Shown: one piece after another, positions 27,138 through 34,917 of the stretch | Position numbering within the stretch: position 1 is the first letter of the stretch | Layout of the letters: each line of letters starts with the position of its first letter | NCBI GenBank assembly: GCA_045593905.1 | Contig: JAZNXL010000055.1 | Coordinates: forward strand, 8,528-72,527 | DNA: 64,000 bases | Origin: RGIG9041 sp045593905 | GTDB taxonomy: Bacteria; Bacillota; Clostridia; Oscillospirales; QAKW01 | Direction of reading: 5' to 3' | The notes under the pieces: generated by a model | What the model was told of the DNA's origin: nothing | Database searches by the model: none | Seen by the model: the letters and a program-made list of their open reading frames with translations, nothing else | Translations under genes and position numbers: made by a program

Positions 27138-28079
27138 ATGAAAGTTACAATCATTGGTGCCGGTGCCGTTGGTGCTGCAGCAGCATACTCAATACTAACA
27201 CGCAGCGCTGCAAGTGAGGTTGTTTTAATTGATGTTAATATGGATAAAGCCCTTGGCGAGGCTCTTGATATTAAACAAGCAACACCATTTTTAGAGAACT
27301 GCGATATTTACGCAGGTGATTATGAAGATGCAGTAGATTCTGACTTTGTTATTATCACATCAGGTACAGGCAGAAAACCCGGTCAAACAAGGCTTGACCT
27401 TGTAAATACTAATATTCGTATAATTGAGAGCATTTCTAAAAAAATTGTACGATATGCCCCAAATGCTCTATATGTTTTGGTGGCTAACCCTGTTGACGTG
27501 TTAACTTATGCGTTCTTAAAATTTACAGGTCTTCCTAAAAATCAAGTTTTTGGTACAGGTACAGTTCTTGATACCATTAGACTCAGAACAAGACTTGCCG
27601 AAATTTACGGAATTAATAAGCAACAGGTTCACGCTCACGTTTTAGGTGAGCACGGCGACAGTTCGTTTGTTGCCTGGTCACAGGCAAGAATAGCAGGTGT
27701 TCCTCTTCTTGACTATACAAGTTCGGTTGTAAACCCTGTCAATATTCCTACTGAGTATAAGTTTGATGAGATTGAAACTTATGTTAAAAAATCAGGTGGT
27801 AAAATTATTGCAAGGAAGGGCTGTACTGTTTACGGTATTGCTACATCTTGTATGCATATTGTAAAAACAATTTCGGGTAACGCACTCACTGCAATGACTG
27901 TTTCTTCACTCCATGAGGGTGAATACGGTGTTAAAGATGTTTGCTTAAGTTCTCTTTCGCTTGTCGGCCATGATGGTGTTAGGTCTATCATTACCCAGCC
28001 GTTATCAGACGACGAAATAAGAAAAATGCATCAATCAGCTGAGGCACTCAAATCAATTATTAAATCGGTTGGTTTATAA
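27138..28079 (+). CDS. ldh: L-lactate/malate dehydrogenase family protein
   Basis: This 313-residue NAD-dependent 2-hydroxyacid dehydrogenase has the Rossmann start GAGAVGAAAAY, catalytic Asp in the TVLDTIRLR helix and catalytic His172 in GEHGDS. The substrate-binding Arg is in the active loop (RLDLV). Overall it looks like L-lactate dehydrogenase. The specificity position that is Gln in classical LDH is Arg79 here (SGTGRKPGQTR), as in malate dehydrogenases. The LDH-type Thr in GCTVYGIA is retained. Lactate is the likeliest substrate, but malate or another oxo-acid is possible. Confidence 0.85.
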   Translation: MKVTIIGAGAVGAAAAYSILTRSAASEVVLIDVNMDKALGEALDIKQATPFLENCDIYAGDYEDAVDSDFVIITSGTGRKPGQTRLDLVNTNIRIIESISKKIVRYAPNALYVLVANPVDVLTYAFLKFTGLPKNQVFGTGTVLDTIRLRTRLAEIYGINKQQVHAHVLGEHGDSSFVAWSQARIAGVPLLDYTSSVVNPVNIPTEYKFDEIETYVKKSGGKIIARKGCTVYGIATSCMHIVKTISGNALTAMTVSSLHEGEYGVKDVCLSSLSLVGHDGVRSIITQPLSDDEIRKMHQSAEALKSIIKSVGL

Positions 28080-28085
28080 TTACAT

Positions 28086-28119
28086 AAAAAAGACAAGGCT
28101 TTTTGCCTTGTCTTTATTT
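28086..28119 (+). terminator. Terminator after ldh
   Basis: AGACAAGGC and GCCTTGTCT form a 9-base stem (28091-28113), flanked by an A run and followed by a T-rich tract. Confidence 0.88.
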
Positions 28120-28123
28120 TTTA

Positions 28124-28137
28124 TGGTCGGAGTAGCG
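28124..28137 (-). other. tRNA 3'-end-like fragment (possible attachment-site remnant)
   Basis: The minus strand reads CGCTACTCCGACCA, which looks like the acceptor end of a tRNA with CCA. Its orientation is the same as tRNA-Pro at 31653-31727, which marks the other edge of the accessory island. Its G before ACCA would pair with C1 of that tRNA, whereas the present tRNA end has C there. No T-arm remains, so this is only suggestive. Confidence 0.35.
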
Positions 28138-28150
28138 TTATAGTAATCAA

Positions 28151-28183
28151 GCGAAAAACGCGCATAAATACTGGGTTTTTCGC
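28151..28183 (-). terminator. Inverted repeat directly after the AbiTii-like gene
   Basis: GCGAAAAAC (28151-28159) and GTTTTTCGC (28175-28183) form a perfect 9-base inverted repeat with a 15-base loop, 2 bases beyond the minus-strand stop. It could terminate the island operon, although no long T tract follows. Confidence 0.45.
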
Positions 28184-28185
28184 AA

Positions 28186-29178
28186 CTATAAAGATAGAAC
28201 ATCTCCTAAACAAATATAAGTATGTATGATACACTGCATAGCATCATCTTTAGAAATCTCATTATGAACACCTTTGCATTGCAAATTAATTAGATTGTCC
28301 ATCCTATCAATTAAGTAAATTATGCTACTTCCGACTAAGCATTTATTTGTCGATTTATCTTGTAATTTTTCAATTACTGCTGATAACTTGTTTTTGTAAT
28401 GTTCACCACTCACATCGATTTCTTTGCCTGATTTTGTTTTATACATTTTTCCTTTATAGTTAGGGAAATGAATTTTAAACAATTCATCTGCAACATCCTC
28501 AAACAATCTGCGACAAGTAGTAAGAGCTTGTGAATACAGTTCGGGATTATCCGAGTTGATTTTATCATCAATAGCACGAAGTTTGGATGTGATTTCGGTT
28601 GGGAATTTAGAAAAGTAATTATCAACTTTTTCACGATAAATTGAAAAAACATCTGCTGTTGTATTGCTAAACGATAGTTCAATGTGCTTTTTTGAAACAT
28701 AATCATAATACTGTGCTCTTAACAAAGAAAGCTTTCTTTCGTCTTCTGTTATATCTTTTAATAACACTTCTGTCGACTCTGAAACGCTTCTTGTTAGCGC
28801 ACCCATAGCAACCAATGCATAGTCCCCCGATACTGACGCACCGCTCATACTAAAATTTTTCAAAGCATCTTTTCGTGAAGAAATTCGCCCTTCTAACGTG
28901 GAGGATAATTGGGTAAATATTACTTTCTTCTTTTCTTTGTCATAACTGCCACGACCATGCTTCCAACCAACTTTCCAAGCATTAGCAAATATAAACCCAT
29001 TTTCATCTTCTGGATAACCGCTATTTTCGTATTGGAGCCACGTAATAGCATCTTCATCGTTTGTTAATCTTGCAACACGCAAACACATCATAAGCATTGA
29101 AGATGTACTCATCGTTCCAAGTTCAACCCCTGTTAGTATTTTTTCACATGTTTCAAGAGCTTGTTCAAATTTTGTCAT
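28186..29178 (-). CDS. AbiTii-like domain protein (putative abortive-infection component)
   Basis: This 330-residue soluble protein has no signal peptide or membrane span. The N-terminal ~70 residues (TSSMLMMCLRVARLTNDEDA, then WLQYENSGYP) resemble the AbiTii domain found in abortive-infection-type proteins. The middle is helical. The C terminus (about 240-330) is helical and ends with LQCKGVHNEISKDDAM, somewhat like HEPN/DUF4145 folds, but I see no clear catalytic Rx4-6H motif. Its ATG lies within the last codons of the zinc-ribbon nuclease gene (14-base overlap), so the two form one translationally coupled operon. A defence role is inferred from the domain and context only. Confidence 0.6.
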   Translation of the reverse strand: MTKFEQALETCEKILTGVELGTMSTSSMLMMCLRVARLTNDEDAITWLQYENSGYPEDENGFIFANAWKVGWKHGRGSYDKEKKKVIFTQLSSTLEGRISSRKDALKNFSMSGASVSGDYALVAMGALTRSVSESTEVLLKDITEDERKLSLLRAQYYDYVSKKHIELSFSNTTADVFSIYREKVDNYFSKFPTEITSKLRAIDDKINSDNPELYSQALTTCRRLFEDVADELFKIHFPNYKGKMYKTKSGKEIDVSGEHYKNKLSAVIEKLQDKSTNKCLVGSSIIYLIDRMDNLINLQCKGVHNEISKDDAMQCIIHTYICLGDVLSL

Positions 29179-31273
29179 TAAAAATCTCCTTTATTTTGCG
29201 TTTACTATCATTTTTTGTTTTTTTACAAATAGGACAGCCACGACCTTTGTTTCTATCTGCAATCCTTGCCTGCCATTCGTGACCTTCGCTGCATTTCCAC
29301 CAGACTTTTTTATTGCTGTTAGGTAATACATCCATAGGTGTTAATCCGTCATTTTTTTCATAATTCCATTCTTTTGCTAACGACGGATTAACCGTTTGCA
29401 AATCATTTTCTCCTTTTACGGCATATCGACCTGAACAATATGGGCAACTATTTCCTCTATTTCGCTCTATTATGCTTGCTTGCCATTCGTGACCTTCGCT
29501 GCATTTCCACCATACTTTTTTATTACTATTAGGCATTACGTCTGCAGGCGTTAATCCATTGTTCTTATCATAATGCCAATCTTTAGCTAAAGTTGGATTA
29601 ACTGTTTCCAGATCGTTATAACCCTTTAAAACTTTTCTGCTTGAACAATATGGACATCCACGACCTTTATTTCTGTGATCAATTGTTGCTTGCCATTCGT
29701 GTCCTTCGCTACATTTCCACCATACCTTTTTATGGCTATTTGCTGCAAAATGTTCTGGTCTTAAATTACCGTTCTTTTCGGAATTCCATTCTTTCGCTAT
29801 CTCTGGATTAGAAAATAATAGGGAAGTTTCTTTTTCTGAATATTCCCGCAAATTTTCTATGGCAATATTGTCTCTTTTAATGTCAACATCTACGTTAGTT
29901 TCGGTGATTTCACTTAAAAGAAGTTCAAGTATTTTTGATAGATCTTTTTGACTCCTTTGAACAACATAATCTATAGAACTGTCATTAAGAGGCGGTAGCC
30001 CTTCTCTTATTCGATATAGTTTAATTCCATCGTTTACGCAATTACGGTTTTTTATCAGATCTTGTTTCGTTTTGTTTTGGTGCCAAAAATACCCATCATA
30101 TTCAATGGCAACTTTTTTGGATGGAATATAAACGTCTAACTCGTATCCTCTTTCTTTATAAGAATGGATTGTTTCTAAACCAAATTTTTCAAGATAGAAA
30201 ACTATAGCATATTCGGGGAAAGAAGTGTTTTGTTCAGAATGACATATAGGACAGCCATTCCCTCTATTTCTACTACCTATTGTTGCTTGCCACTCGTGGC
30301 CTTTGTTACAAATCCACCATACTTTTTTATCACTATTAGGCCTTACGTCCATAGGTGTTAATCCAATGTTTTTATCATAGTTCCATTCTTTTGCCAAAGT
30401 TGGGTTAACGGTTTGTAAATCATTTACACCTTTAACAGTATGTCGCCTTGAACAGTATGGACATCCAATTCCGTTATTTCTACTATTTATTGTCGCTTGC
30501 CACTCGTGTCCACCGCTGCACTTCCACCATACTTTTTTATTGCTGTTAGGCATTACATCCATAGGTGTTAATTCGATGTTTTTTTCATAATTCCATTCGT
30601 TTGCTACAGTTGGATTAACCGTTTGCAAATCAGTTTCACCTTTAATGACGTATCGGCCAGAACAATATGGGCATCCTCGCCCATCATTTCTGCTACCTAT
30701 TGTTGCTTGCCACTCGTGGCCTTTGATACATTTCCACCAAACTTTTTGCCCGCTATTGGGCATTACTTCTGCAGGTGTTAATCCATTGTTCTTTTCATAA
30801 TGCCATTCTTTCGCTAAAGTTGGATTAACCGTTTGCAAATCATTATATCCTTTTAAAGCTTTTTTGCTTGAACAATATGGACATCCTCGCCCATTATTTC
30901 TATCCGCTATACTCGCTTGCCATTCATGCCCACAGGGACCAAGCCACCATGCTTTGCGATGACTATTTATAGTAACGCCTTTTGGGGTAAAATCGCTGTT
31001 TTTTGAGGGATGCCATTGCAAAGCGATTTCGGGCGCAAGTGTAGATAAATCATTATATCCGACAAGCACTTTTCTTCCAGAGCAAACAGGACATTGATTC
31101 CCAGCAACGCGACTGTAACAAGCCGCTTGCCATTCATGTCCTTTGCCACATTTCCACCATACTTTCTTTCCGCTACCAAGGGTTAATTGCGATGGATCAA
31201 AATTTGTATTTCTTTCCCAGTTCCATTCTGCCATCAGTTCGGCATTATCAATTATATAATTCTTTTCTGCCAT
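29165..31273 (-). CDS. Eight-repeat zinc-ribbon protein with an inserted PD-(D/E)XK-type nuclease domain
   Basis: This 702-residue protein has eight repeats of ~68 residues, each with WWKC-x3-HEWQA and then GCPYC. That is a C/H/C/C zinc site of the DUF4379 'probable zinc-ribbon' type. Five repeats come before residue ~350 and three after ~490. Between them is a nuclease-like domain with PEYAIVFYLEKF, YELDVYIPSKKVAIEYDGYF (the D...ExD core), then KQDLIKNRNCVNDGIKLYRI. This resembles Vsr/DUF559-type endonucleases. The zinc ribbons may bind DNA. GAGGTG precedes the ATG. The AbiTii-like gene overlaps its end. The function is unknown, and phage defence is the leading inference. Confidence 0.8.
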   Translation of the reverse strand: MAEKNYIIDNAELMAEWNWERNTNFDPSQLTLGSGKKVWWKCGKGHEWQAACYSRVAGNQCPVCSGRKVLVGYNDLSTLAPEIALQWHPSKNSDFTPKGVTINSHRKAWWLGPCGHEWQASIADRNNGRGCPYCSSKKALKGYNDLQTVNPTLAKEWHYEKNNGLTPAEVMPNSGQKVWWKCIKGHEWQATIGSRNDGRGCPYCSGRYVIKGETDLQTVNPTVANEWNYEKNIELTPMDVMPNSNKKVWWKCSGGHEWQATINSRNNGIGCPYCSRRHTVKGVNDLQTVNPTLAKEWNYDKNIGLTPMDVRPNSDKKVWWICNKGHEWQATIGSRNRGNGCPICHSEQNTSFPEYAIVFYLEKFGLETIHSYKERGYELDVYIPSKKVAIEYDGYFWHQNKTKQDLIKNRNCVNDGIKLYRIREGLPPLNDSSIDYVVQRSQKDLSKILELLLSEITETNVDVDIKRDNIAIENLREYSEKETSLLFSNPEIAKEWNSEKNGNLRPEHFAANSHKKVWWKCSEGHEWQATIDHRNKGRGCPYCSSRKVLKGYNDLETVNPTLAKDWHYDKNNGLTPADVMPNSNKKVWWKCSEGHEWQASIIERNRGNSCPYCSGRYAVKGENDLQTVNPSLAKEWNYEKNDGLTPMDVLPNSNKKVWWKCSEGHEWQARIADRNKGRGCPICKKTKNDSKRKIKEIFNDKI

Positions 31274-31311
31274 AACTTAGGCACCTCGCTTTTTAAATTA
31301 TTACTTATAAA

Positions 31312-31340
31312 GTATACCATAAAATTTTCCAATAGTAAAC
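31312..31340 (-). promoter_or_regulatory. Promoter of the zinc-ribbon nuclease / AbiTii operon
   Basis: On the minus strand, TTTACT (31335-31340), 17 bases and TATACT (31312-31317) with TGG ahead of the -10 form an extended -10 promoter about 40 bases before the ATG. Confidence 0.65.
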
Positions 31341-31464
31341 ATGTGCTGTTTTACGATAAAAACTAATAAGAAAGGGGTGATGTTATTTGTTTGTTTAATA
31401 ATTTTGAATCAGTAAAAATTTGACTGGATAATGTGAAAAAGTGTAAAAAGCGTTTATAAAAAAG

Positions 31465-31486
31465 AAAATGCCGAAATCGGCATTTT
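31465..31486. terminator. Palindromic terminator-like hairpin in the island-tRNA gap
   Basis: AAAATGCCGA, loop AA and TCGGCATTTT form a perfect 10-base stem. It could act in either direction. The 380-base gap 31274-31652 otherwise contains the island promoter, an imperfect inverted repeat and the tRNA terminator, and I see no gene in it. Confidence 0.6.
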
Positions 31487-31526
31487 GCAAAATATTATAA
31501 ATCCGTCTGCGAACCAAACACCGAAC

Positions 31527-31604
31527 TTCTTCACTATTCACTATTACTTATTACTTCCAAAAATCCTTTATTCAAAATAGCAGAGAATAGTGAAAAGTGA
31601 AGAG
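31527..31604. repeat. Imperfect AT-rich inverted repeat
   Basis: The 19-base arms at 31527-31545 and 31586-31604 are reverse complements at 17 of 19 positions, with a 40-base loop. Both arms are built from TTCACTATT-like units, so simple sequence could explain part of it. It might be a small non-autonomous element or a leftover of one. Confidence 0.5.
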
Positions 31605-31621
31605 TGAAAAGCGAAAAAGTA

Positions 31622-31652
31622 AAAATCCCCATTCTTACGAATGAGGATTTTT
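31622..31652 (-). terminator. Terminator of the tRNA operon
   Basis: On the minus strand an ATCCTCATTC/GAATGGGGAT stem with a 4-base loop is followed by T residues, directly after the CCA of tRNA-Pro, the last gene of the tRNA operon. Confidence 0.8.
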
Positions 31653-31727
31653 GGTGGGAGTGACAAGACTTGAACTTGCGGCCCCTAGACCCCCAGTCTA
31701 GTGCGCTACCAACTGCGCCACACCCCG
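31653..31727 (-). tRNA. tRNA-Pro (anticodon GGG)
   Basis: The minus strand folds into a full cloverleaf. The acceptor 5' strand is CGGGGTG, the D stem is GCGC/GCGC and the anticodon stem CTAGA/TCTAG surrounds CTGGGGG (anticodon GGG). The T loop is TTCAAGT and CCA is encoded. The acceptor 3' strand is CACTCCC, so position 1:72 is a C-C mismatch and 4:69 is G-U. That is unusual for bacterial proline tRNA, which normally has C1-G72. It is the last gene of the tRNA operon, next to the accessory island. Confidence 0.88.
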
Positions 31728-31852
31728 ATTACTTTATAGATTTTAATGCAAATATTAGCTTATGTCAATACAATTTTAAAATTTAATAAACAAAGATTCG
31801 CTCAACCGAAAACTAATTATAAACTAATAATCGGTCGAGCTTGTCTTTGGTA

Positions 31853-31928
31853 TGGCTGGGATAGTTGGGTTCGAACCAACGAAATGACGGAGTCAAAGTC
31901 CGTTGCCTTACCGCTTGGCTATATCCCA
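31853..31928 (-). tRNA. tRNA-Gln (anticodon TTG)
   Basis: The minus strand reads TGGGATA at the 5' end and TATCCCA-GCCA at the 3' end. The anticodon stem ACGGA/TCCGT surrounds CTTTGAC, giving anticodon TTG. The D arm has GCC and GGC with the CAAGCGGTAA loop, and CCA is encoded. Confidence 0.95.
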
Positions 31929-31946
31929 GTATTAAATTAGAAAAAG

Positions 31947-32024
31947 TGGGGTGGATGATGGGACTCAAACCCACGACCTCCAGAGCCACAATCTGGCGCT
32001 CTAATCAACTGAACTACATCCACC
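31947..32024 (-). tRNA. tRNA-His (anticodon GTG)
   Basis: The minus strand has the extra G-1 typical of histidine tRNA opposite discriminator C73. The acceptor stem is GTGGATG/CATCCAC and the anticodon loop TTGTGGC is in a CCAGA/TCTGG stem. CCA is encoded. Confidence 0.95.
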
Positions 32025-32039
32025 ATATAAAATTAAATG

Positions 32040-32116
<77 letters not shown>

Positions 32117-32119
32117 ATC

Positions 32120-32193
32120 TGGAGCGGGTGATGGGAATCGAACCCACGTTATCAGCTTGGAAGGCTGGAGTTCTACCATTGAACCACACCCGC
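32120..32193 (-). tRNA. tRNA-Gly (anticodon TCC)
   Basis: The acceptor stem is GCGGGTG/CACCCGC. The anticodon loop CTTCCAA is in a CCAGC/GCTGA stem, whose last C-A pair is a mismatch, giving anticodon TCC. CCA is encoded. It is the first gene of the five-gene tRNA transcript. Confidence 0.95.
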
Positions 32194-32212
32194 AAAATTT
32201 ACGTGCTTAAAT

Positions 32213-32241
32213 ATATTAGCATAACTGCTTTATGTTGTCAA
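32213..32241 (-). promoter_or_regulatory. Promoter of the tRNA operon
   Basis: On the minus strand, TTGACA (32236-32241), 17 bases and TAATAT (32213-32218), with TGC ahead of the -10, form a strong extended -10 promoter about 20 bases before tRNA-Gly. Confidence 0.85.
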
Positions 32242-32276
32242 GCACATTTTTTAATAATTTATATTTAATATTAAAC

Positions 32277-32305
32277 TTGACTAAAATTTATATTTAAAAT
32301 ATACT
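32277..32305 (+). promoter_or_regulatory. Promoter of the CPBP protease / cysK operon
   Basis: TTGACT (32277-32282), 17 bases and TATACT (32300-32305) lie just ahead of the AGAAGGTG ribosome binding site. The promoter is divergent from the tRNA operon. Confidence 0.75.
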
Positions 32306-32328
32306 TATTTAATAAAAGAAGGTGTAAT

Positions 32329-33336
32329 ATGAAACAAAATGGGTTTTTAAAAACTAAAATGATGCAAGAGGCGAGTGAACAGTCGAAACCGAAAACTCGT
32401 TCTAAAGAGCTTTTAACATTTATTATTTTAAGTTTTATTATTTCAATAGCGCAGGGCTTTTTGGTAACACCTGCGTCGCTTATTTATGTATATACTGACA
32501 GCAAAATACTTAATATGATACGCTCAGCAAATCTTGATTTTGATGCTTTTACTGAACGTACGCTTGAACTTGCGAATAATCAACCTGACTGGCTTTCGAT
32601 TTTAACATTGTTTTCAACTGCCGTAATGATATTAGGCGCTTGTGTATATTGTAAGTTTATCGAAAAGCGCTCGTTAAAATCAATGGGCTTTAGAAAAAAC
32701 AGAGCGCTTGGCGAATACTTAACAGGAATTATTATTGGTGCAATTTTGATTTTTTCGGTTGTAGGTTTGCTAATATTAATGGGTATAATAAAGGTTGAAG
32801 GCATTAACTCTTTTTCGGCAATTACAATAGGTTTATACTTTTTAGCTTTTTTGGTACAAGGTGCCGCCGAAGAGGTTTTATTGCACGGTTATTATATGAC
32901 AAGCCTTTCGCGTTGCAATTCGGTAAAATACTCAATGGTAAACTGCTCAATTTTATTTGCGCTTATGCACGGCTCAAACAATGGTATGTCAATACTCTCG
33001 TTTATTAATCTGTTTATGTTTGGACTGCTAATGTCAATGTACCTTGTAAAACGTGGTAATATATGGGGTATCTGCGCAATACACTCTATTTGGAACTTTG
33101 TTCAGGGCAATGTTTTTGGTTTGTCGGTTTCGGGTAATGCGAAAACAGCCAGCATATTTAAAACAACAGTTATTAGTGATGTATCAAATCTTACGGGCGG
33201 AGATTTTGGAATTGAAGCAAGTCTTATAACAACACTTGTTTTGTTTCTTGCAATAGGCGTAGTTATTATGCTAAAACAAAATAAATCAGAAATCGCACAG
33301 ATTAAACCTGTATTAGAAGGAGACCAAAATGTCTAA
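32329..33336 (+). CDS. CPBP-family intramembrane glutamic endopeptidase
   Basis: This 335-residue protein has about eight hydrophobic spans and the Abi/CPBP motifs. AAEEVLLHGYYMTSL holds the catalytic Glu pair at 181-182, ALMHGSNNG is the second motif, and the last conserved segment is CAIHSIWNFVQGN. Members are related to Rce1 and act in membrane protein processing or bacteriocin immunity. The substrate here is unknown. The stop overlaps cysK by 8 bases, so the two are co-transcribed. Confidence 0.88.
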   Translation: MKQNGFLKTKMMQEASEQSKPKTRSKELLTFIILSFIISIAQGFLVTPASLIYVYTDSKILNMIRSANLDFDAFTERTLELANNQPDWLSILTLFSTAVMILGACVYCKFIEKRSLKSMGFRKNRALGEYLTGIIIGAILIFSVVGLLILMGIIKVEGINSFSAITIGLYFLAFLVQGAAEEVLLHGYYMTSLSRCNSVKYSMVNCSILFALMHGSNNGMSILSFINLFMFGLLMSMYLVKRGNIWGICAIHSIWNFVQGNVFGLSVSGNAKTASIFKTTVISDVSNLTGGDFGIEASLITTLVLFLAIGVVIMLKQNKSEIAQIKPVLEGDQNV

Positions 33337-34261
33337 CATTTATAATTCAGTTGACCAGCTTATAGGTAACACTCCTATATTACAATTGAATAATCTGAAG
33401 AAAAAATTGGGACTATATGCCAATGTTTTTGCAAAACTTGAGTTTTTTAATCCTGCAGGCTCAGTAAAAGACCGTGTTGGTCTTATGATGCTTAACGAGG
33501 CTGAAAAAAGCGGGCAGTTAAAACCTGATTCAACTATAATTGAACCAACCTCGGGGAATACAGGTATTGGAATTGCGGCGGTTGCGGCTTGTCGCGGCTA
33601 CAGGGTAATAATAGTTATGCCCGAAACAATGTCGGTTGAAAGGCGTATGCTTATGAAAGCTTTTGGCGCCGAGCTTGTTCTTACTGACGGCTCAAAGGGA
33701 ATGAGCGGGGCTATTGAAAAAGCCAACCAACTTGCAAAAGAGATTAAAAACAGTTTTGTGCCGGGTCAGTTTACAAACCCTGCAAACCCAAAGGCACATT
33801 TTGAAACTACAGGTCCTGAAATTTATCGTGATACCGATGGTAATATTGACATTTTTGTAGCAGGTGTGGGTACAGGCGGTACTATAACAGGCACAGCAAA
33901 ATATTTAAAATCAAAAAACAACGATATAAAAATAGTAGCTGTTGAACCTAAAGACTCGGCTGTTCTTTCGGGTAAAGATGCAGGCGCACATGCCATTCAA
34001 GGTATTGGCGCAGGTTTTATACCTGATGTGCTCGATACCTCCATTATTGACCAAATCATAACTGCGTCAACTGATAACGCTTTTGAAAGCGCACGTGTAT
34101 TAGGTAAAACTGAGGGCGTTGTCGTTGGCATTTCATCGGGAGCTGCGCTGTATGCTGCTATTGAACTTGCAAAAGATGTTAATAACAAAGATAAAAACAT
34201 TGTGGTACTGTTGCCTGATGCAGGCGACAGGTATTTATCAACCCCGCTTTTTAGTGAGTAA
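33329..34261 (+). CDS. cysK: Cysteine synthase (O-acetylserine sulfhydrylase)
   Basis: This 310-residue fold-type II PLP enzyme has the PLP lysine at residue 47 (NPAGSVKDRVG), the substrate loop TSGNTGIG and the PLP phosphate loop GVGTGGTITG. It makes cysteine from O-acetylserine and sulfide. Length and motifs fit CysK, and a cystathionine beta-synthase-type activity cannot be excluded. No serine acetyltransferase gene is nearby. Confidence 0.93.
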   Translation: MSNIYNSVDQLIGNTPILQLNNLKKKLGLYANVFAKLEFFNPAGSVKDRVGLMMLNEAEKSGQLKPDSTIIEPTSGNTGIGIAAVAACRGYRVIIVMPETMSVERRMLMKAFGAELVLTDGSKGMSGAIEKANQLAKEIKNSFVPGQFTNPANPKAHFETTGPEIYRDTDGNIDIFVAGVGTGGTITGTAKYLKSKNNDIKIVAVEPKDSAVLSGKDAGAHAIQGIGAGFIPDVLDTSIIDQIITASTDNAFESARVLGKTEGVVVGISSGAALYAAIELAKDVNNKDKNIVVLLPDAGDRYLSTPLFSE

Positions 34262-34263
34262 TA

Positions 34264-34295
34264 AAAAATCACCAAATTAAATTTGGTGATTTTTA
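34264..34295. terminator. Bidirectional terminator after cysK
   Basis: AAAAATCACCAAAT and ATTTGGTGATTTTT form a long perfect stem around TAA, between convergent cysK and the minus-strand lipoprotein gene. Confidence 0.88.
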
Positions 34296-34298
34296 TTT

Positions 34299-34805
34299 TT
34301 ATTTAAGAGGTAATTCTTTAAATACCTTTTTAACTTTGTTGTTTTTCTTTGTGCAGTCTTCGCCGTCATAGTTTTTGTCGCCTGCAAGCATAAGTACAAA
34401 GTTTCCGTTTGAAACAGCTTCATATGTCTTTAAAACTTTTCCGCTTGAATCGCGAATGTTAAACTCGTTCTTTTCGGCAGCCTCTTTTATTTTAATTGAG
34501 CCGCTTTCATATTCGAATATTTCAATGTTGATTCCGTAGCAGTTTACTTTAAAGCTCGCTTTAACCTCGGGGTCGGTTGAATGTGTTTTGATTGCGGTTT
34601 CAACCTTATAAGCCTTTTCGTTAATTGCTGTTACAACCGAGAGTGCGGTTCCCTCATCAACCTTTTTTGATGATGGAACATAGAATTCACCAACATAGTC
34701 TTCGGGTGCTGTTAAAATGTTAACGCCTTTATCTTTGTTACATGAGCAAACGCCTAATAATGTGATTATACATAATAAAACTAATATTGATTTTTTAAAT
34801 TTCAT
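34299..34805 (-). CDS. Predicted lipoprotein of unknown function
   Basis: This 168-residue protein begins with a lipoprotein signal peptide (basic MKFKK, a hydrophobic core, then VCSC with lipidated Cys around residue 22). The mature part is small, lysine- and glutamate-rich, with no motif I recognise. It is probably anchored to the outer face of the membrane. AAAGGCGG precedes the ATG. It stands alone, convergent with cysK and divergent from another lipoprotein gene. Confidence 0.75.
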   Translation of the reverse strand: MKFKKSILVLLCIITLLGVCSCNKDKGVNILTAPEDYVGEFYVPSSKKVDEGTALSVVTAINEKAYKVETAIKTHSTDPEVKASFKVNCYGINIEIFEYESGSIKIKEAAEKNEFNIRDSSGKVLKTYEAVSNGNFVLMLAGDKNYDGEDCTKKNNKVKKVFKELPLK

Positions 34806-34868
34806 ATCTTAAAACCGCCTTTCTTTTAAATAATATCACAACAACAAACTCATTTCAATAATAATTTA

Positions 34869-34897
34869 TTGAAAATGCGGTGTTTATGTGTTATATT
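34869..34897 (+). promoter_or_regulatory. Promoter of a lipoprotein gene
   Basis: TTGAAA (34869-34874), 17 bases and TATATT (34892-34897), with TG one base ahead of the -10, form an extended -10 promoter just before the GGAGG site of the next gene. Confidence 0.7.
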
Positions 34898-34917
34898 TTT
34901 AAGGACGGAGGAAAGAT

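Noticed and set aside
29165..31273. Regularly spaced ~200-base DNA repeats that could suggest a CRISPR array or tandem repeat tract.
   Set aside because: The repeats are in frame, differ at many codon positions and translate into zinc-ribbon units with conserved Cys/His. They are coding repeats, not spacer-repeat DNA.
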